Shown: positions 25,566 through 35,961 of the stretch, in pieces | Numbering within the stretch: the first letter of the stretch is position 1 | Layout: every line of letters begins with the position of its first letter | Assembly (NCBI RefSeq): GCF_028462125.1 | Contig: NZ_CP115468.1 | Span: 3,651,559 to 3,715,558 of the forward strand | DNA from: Leptospira sp. GIMC2001 | GTDB lineage: Bacteria; Spirochaetota; Leptospiria; Leptospirales; Leptospiraceae | Direction: 5' to 3' | DNA length: 64,000 nucleotides | Position numbers and translations under genes: made by a program | Notes under the pieces: model-generated | Told to the model about the DNA's origin: nothing | What the model saw: the letters and a program-made list of their open reading frames with translations, nothing else | Database searches by the model: none

Positions 25566-26042
25566 TTACTTTGAATATCCTTTAGTCTCTAGATAAGCTT
25601 TTTCAAGTTTCTCGTAACTATCAATTATAGAAGGATCCAATGATAATCTTGTATCCGATACAAGAGCTTTTTCTATCAAATCTTTGAGATCCGGATTTAA
25701 AATTTGTTCTAAAACGTTTGGAATAATTTTGCCAAGTGCATAGCTACTAGATGTTTCAGAATTCAAACTCATTGATGGGTAATGCTTCAAAAGTGGTGAA
25801 GAGTCTTGTACTTGTGATTCGGTCTCCCAAGAATTGGATTCGTATATTTTATTCTTGAGATTCCATTTACATATACCGTATCGATTTGAATAAAATTCTA
25901 AACGGTCGATCGAAAAGTTGTTTAAAATGATCTTAAGCTGACGATCGAGAAAATTCTTTTTCAAATAAGATGAGAACACAATAATTTCCGAATTGTCAGA
26001 TGCTAACTTACTATCGATTATTAATTTTCCTGTAAATTCCAT
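25566..26042 (-). CDS. Unrecognised cytosolic protein
   Basis: This 158-residue protein has no signal peptide, membrane segment or known motif. The N-terminal half is beta-rich (GKLIIDSKLASDNSEIIVFSS, then ILNNFSIDRLEFYSNRYG). The C-terminal half is helical with many Ser and Leu (IEKALVSDTRLSLDPS). ATG at 26042 is preceded on the minus strand by a region with a 49-base tandem duplication. It is divergent from dusC. I cannot propose a function. Confidence 0.6.
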   Translation of the reverse strand: MEFTGKLIIDSKLASDNSEIIVFSSYLKKNFLDRQLKIILNNFSIDRLEFYSNRYGICKWNLKNKIYESNSWETESQVQDSSPLLKHYPSMSLNSETSSSYALGKIIPNVLEQILNPDLKDLIEKALVSDTRLSLDPSIIDSYEKLEKAYLETKGYSK

Positions 26043-26068
26043 AGAGTGAGTTTCTGAAGGGATATTCT

Positions 26069-26166
26069 ATTAAACTTTTATAATAATGCAATGGTTTTTC
26101 ATAAAATATCTTATGAAATTAAACTTTTATAATAATGCAATGGTTTTTCATAAAATATCTTATGAA
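26069..26166. repeat. Two perfect tandem copies of a 49-base unit
   Basis: Copies at 26069-26117 and 26118-26166 appear identical base for base. Each ends in an inverted repeat ttcataa/ttatgaa with a six-base spacer. The array fills most of the 169-base divergent gap between the 158-aa gene and dusC. Confidence 0.9.
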
Positions 26167-26211
26167 ATAAACCTTTTATCGAAAAACTTGACAATAGAAT
26201 TAAATTAAATC

Positions 26212-27156
26212 ATGCGAATACTACTTGCTCCGATGGAAGGCCTGCTCGATTTTACTTTGCGAGATTTATTAACAAAGGTAGGTGGAATTGATCTATGTGT
26301 TAGTGAATTCATACGAATCAATGATACAGTTTTACCAGATCGAAGATTTTACAGAATCGTTCCTGAACTACTGAATGGCTGTCATACACAATCTGGAACA
26401 CCCGTTCGAGTGCAGATTTTAGGCTCAGATCCTAATTGTATGGCCGAGAACGCAGCAAAAGTTGCAAGCTTGGGTGCATACGGAATTGATATAAACTTTG
26501 GATGTCCTGCACCTACCGTGAACCGAAACCGAGGTGGAGCTATCCTTTTGAAAGAGCCCGAACTCATGCGTAAAATTGTTGAGGCAGTCAGAAAAGCAGT
26601 ACCATCAAATATTCCTGTTACAGCAAAAATGCGATTGGGATACGACACTCCGATTCACGCAATGGAATGTGCAGAAGCACTAACCGATGGCGGAGCTGAA
26701 GAGATTGTCGTACACGCTCGTACCAAAACAGATGGTTACAAACCGCCTGCTTACTGGGAATGGATTGCAAAGATTAGAGAAATCACGACCATTCCAATCG
26801 TAGCCAACGGTGAAATCTGGGATATTGAATCAGCACGCAGATGTCAAGAAATTTCAGGATGTGAAGATATTATGATTGGACGTGGAGCAGTATCTAACCC
26901 AGCCCTAGCCCTCATGATTCGCGGATTGAGATCAGATCCACTTTCTTGGCATGAAATGAAAAACCTCCTTTTCGAATTCTATCTGATTATGGAAGAGTCA
27001 GGAGATATTCAAAATATTGGAGGCCGGATTAAACAATGGTACCATTATCTTTCAAGACAATACACACAAGCTTTAGAAGAGTTTGATTACGTAAAACGCC
27101 TAACAAATTTAGTCGATATCAAAGAATCTTTACGAACGCAATCTTTGATTGGGTAG
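26212..27156 (+). CDS. dusC: tRNA-dihydrouridine synthase, DusC-like
   Basis: This 314-residue flavoenzyme begins MRILLAPMEGLLD, as E. coli DusC does, then has LCVSEFIR, SGTPVRVQILG, GIDINFGCPAPTVN (catalytic Cys in the GCP loop), GGAILL, VTAKMRLGYD, VVHARTK, IPIVANGEIWD and IMIGRGA (FMN phosphate). It reduces uridine in the tRNA D-loop (U16 in the E. coli enzyme). The C-terminal helical RNA-binding domain follows. There is no clear ribosome site before ATG 26212; the upstream region is the 49-base tandem repeat. Cytosolic. Confidence 0.92.
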   Translation: MRILLAPMEGLLDFTLRDLLTKVGGIDLCVSEFIRINDTVLPDRRFYRIVPELLNGCHTQSGTPVRVQILGSDPNCMAENAAKVASLGAYGIDINFGCPAPTVNRNRGGAILLKEPELMRKIVEAVRKAVPSNIPVTAKMRLGYDTPIHAMECAEALTDGGAEEIVVHARTKTDGYKPPAYWEWIAKIREITTIPIVANGEIWDIESARRCQEISGCEDIMIGRGAVSNPALALMIRGLRSDPLSWHEMKNLLFEFYLIMEESGDIQNIGGRIKQWYHYLSRQYTQALEEFDYVKRLTNLVDIKESLRTQSLIG

Positions 27157-27210
27157 AGAAATTTCAGTTCTTGAGCAGGAAAGTATTTTGTGTTGATATC
27201 AAAAGAATTC

Positions 27211-27236
27211 AGCCATGGGCTTAAGCCCCTGGCTGA
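27211..27236. repeat. Intergenic palindrome, gggcttaagccc family
   Basis: The arms cagcca/tggctg enclose gggcttaagccc with one mismatched pair; 26 bases in all, 55 bases after the dusC stop. 22 bases of it are identical to 60152-60173. It may act as terminator or as a REP-like element. Confidence 0.65.
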
Positions 27237-27412
27237 GTGAATATTATCTATCTTATATCAGATTTTATCTTATAACCGAAACTTCACAATCGCTTCGGAG
27301 AACATCCTTATTTGATTCGAATCTAGCAACTATCAATCGCCAGCAATATTTATGCAATTCAAGTGATTTGTCACAATCTACATAATTTTCAGAATAAAAT
27401 GCTGAGGATAGA

Positions 27413-28063
27413 TTATTGCCTCACTTCTTTATTGTAAAGCTCAGGTAGAAAATCTTCAAATTGACCAACCTCTTCAATATTATGTTTTATCCACGCATAA
27501 CCTCTAACAGGTGGAAAAAATACTGGCTCAATAAAAAAGCGAAGCAATTTCCATGTCCACCCTTTCCATCCCAAGATTAAAGAATTTTCATAGATGGTCC
27601 CCTGTTCCGTTTCTTTAAAACTGTAAACCATTTTAGCCATAGGAAGTATCCCGTGCAATTTAGGATTATGGATAAAACCTTCTTCATCCAACTTTTCAAT
27701 TTTGGTTGTGATGTTTACAATGTACTTTTTGTTGCGACCCAAGTATTCAACTATCCTTAAGACCGCACCAACACCGATAGATCCATCCGGTAGTCTTTCT
27801 TGGTAACTATTGTGGACATGATCTTCTGGATGCCATACTCGATAGCGATTGTAGATTCCACCTTTATAACTAATATCACCTTCAATATTTTTAAACCACC
27901 ACACGAGCATTTTTGGTGAGACATTTTTTACAATAGAATGCTTAATCCAGAATTCGATCCGACCGTCTGGAAGTATTCGCCTTCCAGATTCTGCTGAATC
28001 AACCGATTTACGATTCCATTGAACGGGAAGTGGTTCTTTTAATTCTATATCAACTTTTTTCAT
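27413..28063 (-). CDS. DAPG hydrolase-like (PhlG-type) protein
   Basis: This 216-residue cytosolic protein matches the PhlG/DAPG hydrolase domain: VSPKMLVWWFKNIEGD, then YNRYRVWHPEDHV and a C-terminal IKHNIEEVGQFEDFLPE. PhlG cleaves a C-C bond in diacetylphloroglucinol using a zinc site made of His and Glu; His in WHPEDH and in the C-terminal IKHNIEEVG fit such ligands. The actual substrate in this organism is unknown, perhaps an aromatic or acyl-phenol compound. It is divergent from a TetR gene; two near-identical palindromes in the gap point to repression by that TetR protein. Confidence 0.75.
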   Translation of the reverse strand: MKKVDIELKEPLPVQWNRKSVDSAESGRRILPDGRIEFWIKHSIVKNVSPKMLVWWFKNIEGDISYKGGIYNRYRVWHPEDHVHNSYQERLPDGSIGVGAVLRIVEYLGRNKKYIVNITTKIEKLDEEGFIHNPKLHGILPMAKMVYSFKETEQGTIYENSLILGWKGWTWKLLRFFIEPVFFPPVRGYAWIKHNIEEVGQFEDFLPELYNKEVRQ

Positions 28064-28144
28064 ATTAATCTCCTTTTCACAAGATCTTAAAATTTTACCT
28101 ATTCATAAATATTTATCAATTTATGAGAATTTTTACTCGCCGGA

Positions 28145-28168
28145 TTGGTATAGTATTTACTATACCAA
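28145..28168. promoter_or_regulatory. TetR operator 1
   Basis: Perfect inverted repeat with 11-base arms (ttggtatagta and complement) around a two-base spacer. Its core gtatagta-tt-tactatac differs by one base from the site at 28212. Confidence 0.75.
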
Positions 28169-28211
28169 TAAAAACATCTAAATAACAGTTTCAAATCTAG
28201 TCAAGCAAAAT

Positions 28212-28229
28212 GTATAGTAATTACTATAC
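28212..28229. promoter_or_regulatory. TetR operator 2
   Basis: Perfect 18-base palindrome gtatagtaattactatac. Its centre is 64 bases from that of operator 1, close to six helical turns, so two bound dimers would sit on about the same face. Confidence 0.75.
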
Positions 28230-28349
28230 TCACTAGAATTTATAAACACTCAATCTTGGATTCAAGATTTGGTTTTGAAAGAATGATCCAAAAAAGGCGT
28301 GATTTCAAGGAACGTAAGCGTTTTACTGAGAAAATGGCAATCTCTAATC

Positions 28350-29006
28350 ATGCAAATTACTGAGAAAATACTAAAGAAAGAGTTTGAGAAATATAAAAAT
28401 CCGCAGTCAGAGAAGGAAATTCTTATCATCCAAGCAGGGGAAAAGTTATTTTCACAGAAAGGATATGCAGCTACGACAACGGCAGAATTGGCTAAACTAG
28501 CTTCCGTAACAGAAAGAACTCTATTTAAATATTTTCCTAATAAATCGTTGCTTTACCTTCGTATCCTGTCAGGTCTTTTGTATATGACCATTCTTCCGAA
28601 TCATATGCAAGATCTAAAGGATCGACTAACTAAGATTGAAGGAAGTTATAAAGAATGGTATTTAAGTCTTATTAGAGCACGATTTCAAGCAGCATCTCAG
28701 AATCGAGACAAAGTCAAATTGCTCATCGATGCCCTTTTGCATGAGAAATCTTTCGCCAAGATTTTTGGCAAACTTTGGAAGGAGAATCTATTTGATTCAT
28801 CTGTCAAGGCTATAGAACATTTCCAAAATAAAGGCGAGATTAGAGGCGAGCTTGATCCTACTGCTGTTGCGAGAGCATCTTATAGTCTTATGGCAAGTTT
28901 TATAGTATATCGATTCGCTCTTGGAATCGATATCGATCATACTGATGAAGCCGAAGCTTTATCCCTAATCAATATCTTCATCCAAGGAATTGGCGAACGA
29001 AAATAA
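28350..29006 (+). CDS. TetR family transcriptional regulator
   Basis: The protein has 218 residues from ATG 28350; an in-frame GTG at 28299 would add 17 residues but its AAGG is too close. The N-terminal DNA-binding domain is typical: IIQAGEKLFSQKGYAATTTA, ELAKLASVTERTLFKYFPNK, with the Phe-Pro-Asn-Lys end of the recognition helix. The C-terminal ligand domain is helical and divergent. It is transcribed away from the DAPG-hydrolase-like gene; the operators at 28145 and 28212 lie in the shared gap, so it likely represses both and responds to the enzyme's substrate or a related compound. Confidence 0.88.
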   Translation: MQITEKILKKEFEKYKNPQSEKEILIIQAGEKLFSQKGYAATTTAELAKLASVTERTLFKYFPNKSLLYLRILSGLLYMTILPNHMQDLKDRLTKIEGSYKEWYLSLIRARFQAASQNRDKVKLLIDALLHEKSFAKIFGKLWKENLFDSSVKAIEHFQNKGEIRGELDPTAVARASYSLMASFIVYRFALGIDIDHTDEAEALSLINIFIQGIGERK

Positions 29007-29064
29007 AATTATCCTTGGAGAGTTTGTGAGGATAATTCAAAAAACCATGGGCATGCACCCATGG
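29007..29064. terminator. Two hairpins between convergent tetR and parE genes
   Basis: Hairpin A has nine-base arms aattatcct/aggataatt (29007-29015 and 29029-29037). Hairpin B has ccatggg/cccatgg (29045-29064, six-base loop). Both fit bidirectional termination between genes ending at 29006 (plus) and 29076 (minus), though T-runs are short. Confidence 0.55.
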
Positions 29065-29075
29065 CTCAACTATTT

Positions 29076-31205
29076 CTAGTCTTGTATTACACTCATCGAA
29101 TATTCGGATATAGCTTTTCGTCTATCTTCCGCTAAATCTTTATGAAACCATAAATCTTGAATATTCTTAGCTGATTTCTTATTGCCAATAGTAATTTTGG
29201 TCATACATTCATTCACTGCAAAACGCATAGCTGGTAGACCTGTCTCTCCCAATCCTTTGTTTCGCTTCTTTCTTGTAATCTCACCACCGTCTTTTTTGAG
29301 ACGAGCCATTAGCTTATCATACTCTGCGTCATCAATACAGAAAATAGTTTCTTTTTTGCTGTCCTTAGTCTTGATATCAACCTCGAACAATGGAGCACTC
29401 GAAATATGAACAAAACCCAAATCATACAATTCTGGCCAATATTCATAAAAGAATGATAGCATAAGAGATCGAATCGCATAACCATCAAAATCCGCATCTG
29501 TGATAATCGATACTTTATCATAGTTCAATTCAGAGATGGATTTTACTTTTTCGTTCAATGGCAATCCAATGATCGCAACTATATTTTTTAATTCTTCGTT
29601 CGCTAGAGCTTTCGCTAGTGACATGCCTTTGCAGTTGAGTGGTTTTCCACGAAGTGGGAAAAGGCCATGGTATTTTGGATTACGAGCTGGACGAAGTCCT
29701 GCAATAGCGGAATCACCTTCAGCAACAAACAAAACTCTCCCCTCATCATTCGGCTTGCCAGTAGGAGGAATTAATTTCGGAATATTGTTCTTAGATGCTT
29801 TACGTAGACCCTTTTGAGCATCTTCCAATGCCTTCATCTGAGTACGATTTTCCATCTGCATCTTGATCTCATCAAGTAGCCCAGTTTTCTTGAGCATTTT
29901 GTCTAGATGTTTATCAACCGCATTTCTCATATCCTCATTCAAATCATTGATTAGGTACGATTTGTCCTGAGACTTAAATCGTGGATTGAGAATTCGTAGA
30001 TTGGTATACATATGAAAACAATTTCGAACATCATTACGCGTACATTGTGTTTTCAATTTTTTCTCAAGTGCAAGAATCGATCCTTTCTTCCGCACTTCAT
30101 CACAGATTCTATTCTCAAGATATTCGATTGCAGAACCACCTAACGGAGCAAAAATCGAATTCACCCAAGATAGAGTTTTATTCTGACCAACAACAACAAA
30201 ATTCTCCATGCTTATCTGTGAAGCTGAAGCTTTGTCATTATAATCCATTTTGTAATAGACTTGGTCAGATTGAGCGAATATCTCATCCAATCCTTTCTTG
30301 AATTTGAATTTCTCTTTGCCTTGCTTAGTATGAAATTGAACTTCTAGACCTGGGTTGGTCATAGCAATATCTTGAACGTATTGTCTAACCAAATCAGCAT
30401 TGAATGAAACATCCAAATTATTGAAATACTGAGGATCCAATTCGAATTCCACAGTTGTTCCATGATCTTCGGGTTTAGTCTTTTCAATCACTTCGAGAAG
30501 ATTACTCTTCTTCATTAATGGGGCTAATTTTGAGATTTGGTCAGCGGTCAGTAAAGGACATTCATCAAATTTACCATGCTCATCAAAATATAAATAAATA
30601 CGATCCGTTTCATCTTTAGAATATTTGAATCCTCGAATATTTCTTTTGATTTCTTCGGTCAGTGTAAATTGCTTCTTGTATGCGACACCTTTGTTGACTG
30701 TCTTCACTCTAAAGAAGGTAGAAACCATACGAACAAGTGAAATTCCCACACCATTTTGTCCCGCTACATGGTCTTCTTTAACTTTATCATCGAAGTTTTC
30801 GCCATACATTAGATGGAGATAGACGCCTTCTGCGTTACTTGCAGGAATACCACGACCATTATCAGATACTGTTACTCTTTTACGATCCGCAGACAATCCC
30901 ACGATGAGCTTGGACATTTTGTCTTTTTCTGGAATCGCCTTATCATTCTGATTCTTGCGGTATTCATCCACCGCATTCATGCAAGTCTCATCCAAACATT
31001 TGATTTTTGCGGGAATATCAGAAATTTCCTCATGGAAAATTTCATAGACTCCCTCTTTATTCTTCTGGAAAAAATGTTGGTGAAAATTGGACATAGAGTT
31101 CTGTCCAAGCCACATTCCAGTTCGCATCCGAACATGTTCTACATTCGATAACTTCTTAAAATTTCTTTCTGAGGAAGTGCCTGCCTTCTTCACTTGGGAT
31201 CCCAT
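29076..31205 (-). CDS. parE: Type II topoisomerase ATPase subunit (ParE/gp39-like)
   Basis: This 709-residue protein has a GHKL ATPase ([12 protein letters not shown] about 70-81, DNGRGIP 115-121, GQNGVGISL 149-157), a transducer domain (about 250-410) and Toprim (EGDSA 496-500, TDADFDG 569-575, NKGLGE 649-654). After EGDSA the sequence [20 protein letters not shown] differs from the GyrB/ParE pattern and recalls the phage T4 and eukaryotic enzymes. It decatenates or relaxes DNA with the subunit encoded just upstream, whose last 16 bases overlap this start. Annotated by role as topoisomerase IV subunit B; a separate gyrase is expected elsewhere. Confidence 0.88.
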   Translation of the reverse strand: MGSQVKKAGTSSERNFKKLSNVEHVRMRTGMWLGQNSMSNFHQHFFQKNKEGVYEIFHEEISDIPAKIKCLDETCMNAVDEYRKNQNDKAIPEKDKMSKLIVGLSADRKRVTVSDNGRGIPASNAEGVYLHLMYGENFDDKVKEDHVAGQNGVGISLVRMVSTFFRVKTVNKGVAYKKQFTLTEEIKRNIRGFKYSKDETDRIYLYFDEHGKFDECPLLTADQISKLAPLMKKSNLLEVIEKTKPEDHGTTVEFELDPQYFNNLDVSFNADLVRQYVQDIAMTNPGLEVQFHTKQGKEKFKFKKGLDEIFAQSDQVYYKMDYNDKASASQISMENFVVVGQNKTLSWVNSIFAPLGGSAIEYLENRICDEVRKKGSILALEKKLKTQCTRNDVRNCFHMYTNLRILNPRFKSQDKSYLINDLNEDMRNAVDKHLDKMLKKTGLLDEIKMQMENRTQMKALEDAQKGLRKASKNNIPKLIPPTGKPNDEGRVLFVAEGDSAIAGLRPARNPKYHGLFPLRGKPLNCKGMSLAKALANEELKNIVAIIGLPLNEKVKSISELNYDKVSIITDADFDGYAIRSLMLSFFYEYWPELYDLGFVHISSAPLFEVDIKTKDSKKETIFCIDDAEYDKLMARLKKDGGEITRKKRNKGLGETGLPAMRFAVNECMTKITIGNKKSAKNIQDLWFHKDLAEDRRKAISEYSMSVIQD

Positions 31206-32581
31206 TTCGTCTTTAACTCCTCGAGTTCTACAGTCATAAAGCTAGTTAGCTTTTTGTCTTCTTTGTACAATGCAGTGTATTCTGTGAATTTCGTTTTTGC
31301 TTCGACGATCGCCTCTTCACATTTACGAACTTCTTCAAGTGTCATCCGATAAACTGGAATTGTAGACAACCATTCAAAATAAACAAATTTTGCTGTTTTG
31401 AGTTTATCTTCGAATTCTTTCTTAGACTTGATGGTTGTAACTTTCTCATTCCATCTTTCTTTTATGAAACGGATTAATTCTGAATTTCTCTCAATTTTCT
31501 CGCTTTCTAGTCCCGCAAGTCGTTTGAATCTTCTGATCAAATGCAGTTTACGAAAATCACAGAACCTTTTGATAATTTCTTCTGGCGAGAAATTTCTCAA
31601 TTTCCCTTCATGAGTGATTACGTTGTAAGCAAGAGTCTCATTGTTTTCTTTGTTGAGAAGTGCCATGATTTCTGCATCCGTTGGCTCTTCCCCTTTTCTA
31701 GAAATCAATTCAATCTTAAAAGTCTGACTCGAATGATCTATGTATTCCTTTAACCAGTTGTCTTTTCTTTCGATGATGTCATCAAGATAGACAACTACTT
31801 TCTCACGGTTCCAATTCATTGGCGCATCAGAAAGATAGATTACTCCATTTTCTCTACGAAATCCAAAGGATGTTGTGAGAATTTCTGAACCGTTGTCATT
31901 GGTATACAACCTAACATTGCCATTGAAACCTTGGTACCACGGTGTGATTTTCTTCGCTTTTCCTTTGGTTAGATAAGCTACTTGTGAATCAATAATATCT
32001 GAGAGTTTGTGCGCTGGTATAAAGCATCTGAATCCAGTTGCAATTCCTTGAATATTATTCAGAAGAACAACGGGAACCTTCCCAACAAAATGGATTGGTT
32101 CTTCTTCGGTCTCATCGTAATTCTGGACATAATCAATGTCTGGAAGAGATTCAAAAAATCCTAAATCTTTAACAAAATCACTTAATTTAACTTCTGTATA
32201 ACGAGGACTCGCGATCGCCGACGGATCTAGTACGTCACCAAAGGTACCTTCACCTGAAACAAGTGGGATATTATTTGCAAAAGTGAAGTTTTGAGCCATC
32301 TGCGAGAGCGCATCTTGGATGGATCTGTCACCATGAGGGTGGTAACCCATTGCGAGACCTGCAACTTTTACAGTTTTCGTGTAACGATTTCTAGCATCTG
32401 AGTTCCACATCGCCCATAAAATTCTACGCTGAACGGGCTTAAGTCCGTCAATTTCATTGGGTATTGCACGAGAGTCACATACATAACGAGAGTATTTTCT
32501 CTGATCATCATGAACTTGGTCTTCAAAAGGCTTGGATGGAAAGTTATCCTTGGGAGGAGGATTCGAATTTTTATTCTTCAT
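31190..32581 (-). CDS. parC: Compact type II topoisomerase cleavage subunit (ParC/gp52-like)
   Basis: This 463-residue protein is the breakage-reunion subunit: [21 protein letters not shown] (about 38-58), [14 protein letters not shown] (79-92) and the active-site Tyr128 in ASPRYTEV. It ends after the coiled-coil tower and lacks the beta-pinwheel C-terminal domain that brings GyrA/ParC to 750-850 residues, so it is about the size of the T4 gp52 subunit. Its 3' end overlaps the parE start by 16 bases, indicating coupled synthesis. Arg86 stands where GyrA has Ser83 of the quinolone-resistance region. Confidence 0.88.
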   Translation of the reverse strand: MKNKNSNPPPKDNFPSKPFEDQVHDDQRKYSRYVCDSRAIPNEIDGLKPVQRRILWAMWNSDARNRYTKTVKVAGLAMGYHPHGDRSIQDALSQMAQNFTFANNIPLVSGEGTFGDVLDPSAIASPRYTEVKLSDFVKDLGFFESLPDIDYVQNYDETEEEPIHFVGKVPVVLLNNIQGIATGFRCFIPAHKLSDIIDSQVAYLTKGKAKKITPWYQGFNGNVRLYTNDNGSEILTTSFGFRRENGVIYLSDAPMNWNREKVVVYLDDIIERKDNWLKEYIDHSSQTFKIELISRKGEEPTDAEIMALLNKENNETLAYNVITHEGKLRNFSPEEIIKRFCDFRKLHLIRRFKRLAGLESEKIERNSELIRFIKERWNEKVTTIKSKKEFEDKLKTAKFVYFEWLSTIPVYRMTLEEVRKCEEAIVEAKTKFTEYTALYKEDKKLTSFMTVELEELKTKWDPK

Positions 32582-32675
32582 GACCTTGGGGTCAGAAAAG
32601 AACAGCGAAATCGCTTGTCAACGATTTTTCATTTGAGACATTGGAAATGCCTGATCGGTTAACTACCACAACCCC

Positions 32676-33446
32676 ATGAAAACTGCAACCAATTGCCTAT
32701 TCCTAGCCATTTTCACTTTTTTTTCTCACTGTTCAATTTCACCGATAAAAATGAGAAATTCCAGTGATTATTCCTCCAGTTTATCAGGAACTTATAGCTC
32801 TCAACGATTCACAGATTTCAACACAAGATTCTTCAAAGAAGGTTCATCTGCGCAGACTTATATTGATGTAAGAATCATTGAAGAAGACTCCAAAATATAC
32901 AAAACAGAGCTTGTTATAGTTGAATACCAAGATGACTTTGTATCAGATCAGAATAATTTTTTTCAGAATCAGCCGAAACCATTCTCCATAAAGATCAACA
33001 AAATCTCTGGCAAAGTAAAAGGAAGTCCCGGACCCACAGGATTTACCGTGCAATATGAAACTCTACAGAGTAAGTTCGGTTATGGCAACTCTCTCGAAGA
33101 AGCTTATGAGAATTATAAAAAATCTTCTTATAAACGTGATAGCATCGATCGCAGAGAGAAATGGGAAACGATTAAGGATGGCTTGTGGCTTGCGGAAGAA
33201 ACAGAAAAATATGAAGCAGGTGAATTTGCTTGGAAGCATTTGCTTGGCACTCTAGATTTCTTCCATCCAAGATCTGAATTCAAATCGAGTGAAACTGCTT
33301 CGGCATCTCTTGATTACGATTACAACTTGAACCGTTTCAAGAAACTAAAGATTGATAAAATAGCCGACGCAGCAAACTTAGTATTTGAAGGTAAAGAATC
33401 CTCAATCTATTACCTTAACGGCAAGATTACCCTACAGAAGAAATAA
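32676..33446 (+). CDS. Lipoprotein of unknown function
   Basis: This 256-residue protein has lipobox FFSHC (acyl Cys about residue 19) after a hydrophobic signal. The mature part is polar with beta-type segments ([16 protein letters not shown]) and a helical middle ([19 protein letters not shown]). No known domain. gltX begins three bases after its stop, so they are probably one transcript. It is divergent from parC, with about 94 bases between starts. Likely anchored in the outer or inner membrane. Confidence 0.7.
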   Translation: MKTATNCLFLAIFTFFSHCSISPIKMRNSSDYSSSLSGTYSSQRFTDFNTRFFKEGSSAQTYIDVRIIEEDSKIYKTELVIVEYQDDFVSDQNNFFQNQPKPFSIKINKISGKVKGSPGPTGFTVQYETLQSKFGYGNSLEEAYENYKKSSYKRDSIDRREKWETIKDGLWLAEETEKYEAGEFAWKHLLGTLDFFHPRSEFKSSETASASLDYDYNLNRFKKLKIDKIADAANLVFEGKESSIYYLNGKITLQKK

Positions 33447-33448
33447 TT

Positions 33449-34981
33449 ATGGAAGTTAGAACTAGATTCGCCCCCTCACCTACCGGCTTTCTCCATGTCG
33501 GAGGAGCAAGAACTGCATTATTTAACTATCTTTATGCGAAAGCAAAAGGTGGAAAATTCATTCTTCGCATAGAAGATACAGATCGCGAAAGATCAACAGA
33601 AGAATCCTTTCATATAATCCTTCAATCTATCAAATGGCTTGGCATGAACTGGGATGAGGGTCCAGGAGTTGGTGGCGAATATGGTCCCTATACTCAATCA
33701 GAAAGATTGGATATTTACAAAAAGTACACGGATCAATTGCTTGCAGAGAACAAAGCCTATCGATGCTTCTGTACTTCCGAAGAATTGGAAGCGAAGAAGA
33801 AGCAAGCCGAAGCGATGGGAATTCCCTATATTTATGATGGGATGTATGCTAACCTGACAGATAAAGAGATTGAAGAGAAATTACAACAAGGTCTACCATT
33901 TGCAGTTCGTTTTCGCAATCCTAATAAAGATCTAATCGTTGAAGATGAGATCCAAGGCAAAGTAAAATTTGATACAAAATTGATCGGTGATTTTATCATT
34001 GTAAAGTCAGACGGATTTCCATCGTATAACTATGCTGTGGTGATTGATGACTATCTCATGAAAATTTCCCATGTGATTCGTGGAGTTGGACATTTATCCA
34101 ATACTCCTCGCCAAGTGATCATTGGTGAAGCCTTTGGATTCCCCATTCCGAAATGGGCGCATGTCTCCGAAATTGTGGGCAGTGATGGCAAGAAATTATC
34201 AAAGCGAGCTGGAGCAACTTCCATCCTCGCTTTCAAAGACTTAGGATACCAATCAGAAGCTCTAGTGAATTATATGGCTCTTCTCGGATGGACCAATGCC
34301 GATGGAAGAGAGTATTTACCTGGCGAACTTGAATCTGTATTCGATATTGCAAGATGTTCAAAGTCACCTGCCATGTTCGATGTCTTCAAGAAAATGAGTG
34401 CCGAAGAAAAAGATGCCGTTGACTTCAATAAACTTAAGCCCCTTGAACTTGCAGAATATATGAATCCTAAATCCAAATTGAATTGGATTTCGAATAAGTA
34501 CATTCGCGACACGGATATCCAAATCTTAGCAAAAGAGTTAATTCCTTTCATTCAAGATAATCCAAAAATCCCAGCTGATTTTAAGAACCCAACAAATCCA
34601 ATATTGATTTCGATTTTAGATTCTATTCGTGTATATCTGGATAGACTTTCGCAAGCTCCTGGTTATGTGGAAGAATTCTTCGTTGATAAGCTAGAATTCG
34701 AAAACGATGATGCTAAGAATATGGCAAACGATGGTAAAGGAAAAGATGTAATTCTTGCTTTCAAAAATCAATTGATAGAAAAGAAACCAACGAAAGCTGA
34801 AGAATTCAAAGAAGCAATGAATCAGGCGGGAATTGCAACAGGAGAAAAAGGCAAAAACCTCTTTATGCCAATTAGGTCAGCAACAACAGGAAAATTGCAT
34901 GGATTGGAATTGCCAGTTTTATTTGAATTATTGGGTGTTGATAAAATTTTGCAAAGAATCCAAGCAACAATGCAGCTTTAG
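33449..34981 (+). CDS. gltX: Glutamyl-tRNA synthetase
   Basis: This 510-residue class I synthetase attaches glutamate to tRNA (and possibly tRNA-Gln if GatCAB is used). [19 protein letters not shown] holds the HIGH-equivalent [12 protein letters not shown] follows. KKLSKRAGA is the KMSKS-equivalent. The anticodon-binding helical domain fills about 330-500. Length and order are standard for the bacterial discriminating or non-discriminating form, which cannot be separated by eye. It is preceded by the lipoprotein gene with a three-base gap and followed 55 bases later by the pirin gene. Confidence 0.96.
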   Translation: MEVRTRFAPSPTGFLHVGGARTALFNYLYAKAKGGKFILRIEDTDRERSTEESFHIILQSIKWLGMNWDEGPGVGGEYGPYTQSERLDIYKKYTDQLLAENKAYRCFCTSEELEAKKKQAEAMGIPYIYDGMYANLTDKEIEEKLQQGLPFAVRFRNPNKDLIVEDEIQGKVKFDTKLIGDFIIVKSDGFPSYNYAVVIDDYLMKISHVIRGVGHLSNTPRQVIIGEAFGFPIPKWAHVSEIVGSDGKKLSKRAGATSILAFKDLGYQSEALVNYMALLGWTNADGREYLPGELESVFDIARCSKSPAMFDVFKKMSAEEKDAVDFNKLKPLELAEYMNPKSKLNWISNKYIRDTDIQILAKELIPFIQDNPKIPADFKNPTNPILISILDSIRVYLDRLSQAPGYVEEFFVDKLEFENDDAKNMANDGKGKDVILAFKNQLIEKKPTKAEEFKEAMNQAGIATGEKGKNLFMPIRSATTGKLHGLELPVLFELLGVDKILQRIQATMQL

Positions 34982-35036
34982 TTCAACAATTCATTAACAC
35001 TATCGAACAACGATTTATTCTAATTGTCTAAATCGT

Positions 35037-35891
35037 ATGAAATTAATCCAATCTCAGGTCAAAAATTTAGGGGATGATTTTCTCGTTCGAAGGATTCTTC
35101 CATCTGTCGATGCCCGTCATGCTGGTCCTTTTGTTTTCGTAGATCATTTTGGTCCAACACCCATCCGCACTGGAGACGAACTTTCTGTACGATCCCATCC
35201 ACATATCGGACTCGCTACAATATCCTATCTTTATAGCGGAACAATTCTTCATCGGGATAGTTTGGGAACAGAGGAATTGATTCGACCATTTGAGGTGAAT
35301 TGGATGACTGCTGGCAATGGAATTGTTCATAGCGAAAGGTCACGAAAATCTGAAGGATCAGATAGCTTGGAAGGAATTCAGACCTGGGTTGCTCTTCCGA
35401 AAGAAGCAGAAGATATGGATCCAGAATTTTTCCACTATTCAGCCAATGAAATTCCAGAATTAAAAGGCGATAAATTCATATTGCGATTGTTAGCTGGCAA
35501 TTTTCTAGGATTGCAATCGCCAGTCAAAGTGTACTCACCTCTATTTTACAGCGATCTGGAGGCAAAGGCTGGTGCAAAGATTGATTGGTCAGCACCTAAA
35601 GATTGGGAATCAGCTGTTTATCTAGCTCAAGGTTCCATGTCTTCCGGAGACAAAAAATTTAAAATAGGTGAGATGGCATTTTATCAACCAGGAGAATCTA
35701 TAAACCTAGAATTTTCCGAAGACTCTCGATGTGTTGCACTCGGAGGGCTCCCCCATCCAGAACCAAGGCATCTCTATTGGAATTTTGTGTCATCATCTAA
35801 GGAAGCTATAGAAGATGCAAAAGTTCGCTGGTATGAAGATCGTTTTCCTAAAGTTCCCAATGAGACAGATCGTATTCCTCTCCCAGGCTAA
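35037..35891 (+). CDS. Pirin family protein
   Basis: This 284-residue bicupin has the pirin signature in the first cupin: FVFVDHFGP (about 38-46), [14 protein letters not shown] with metal-binding His residues, and [15 protein letters not shown] with a further His and Glu. Pirins bind iron; some are quercetinases and others act as redox co-regulators. The second cupin (about 160-280) is degenerate. It is cytosolic, with an ATG start at 35037. The neighbouring osmC gene on the same strand hints at an oxidative-stress grouping. Confidence 0.9.
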   Translation: MKLIQSQVKNLGDDFLVRRILPSVDARHAGPFVFVDHFGPTPIRTGDELSVRSHPHIGLATISYLYSGTILHRDSLGTEELIRPFEVNWMTAGNGIVHSERSRKSEGSDSLEGIQTWVALPKEAEDMDPEFFHYSANEIPELKGDKFILRLLAGNFLGLQSPVKVYSPLFYSDLEAKAGAKIDWSAPKDWESAVYLAQGSMSSGDKKFKIGEMAFYQPGESINLEFSEDSRCVALGGLPHPEPRHLYWNFVSSSKEAIEDAKVRWYEDRFPKVPNETDRIPLPG

Positions 35892-35961
35892 GAACCAATC
35901 AGAAAAACCATTGCCAAAAGAAGACAATAAACTTAAGGTAGATACCTACGGGGGTATATAA

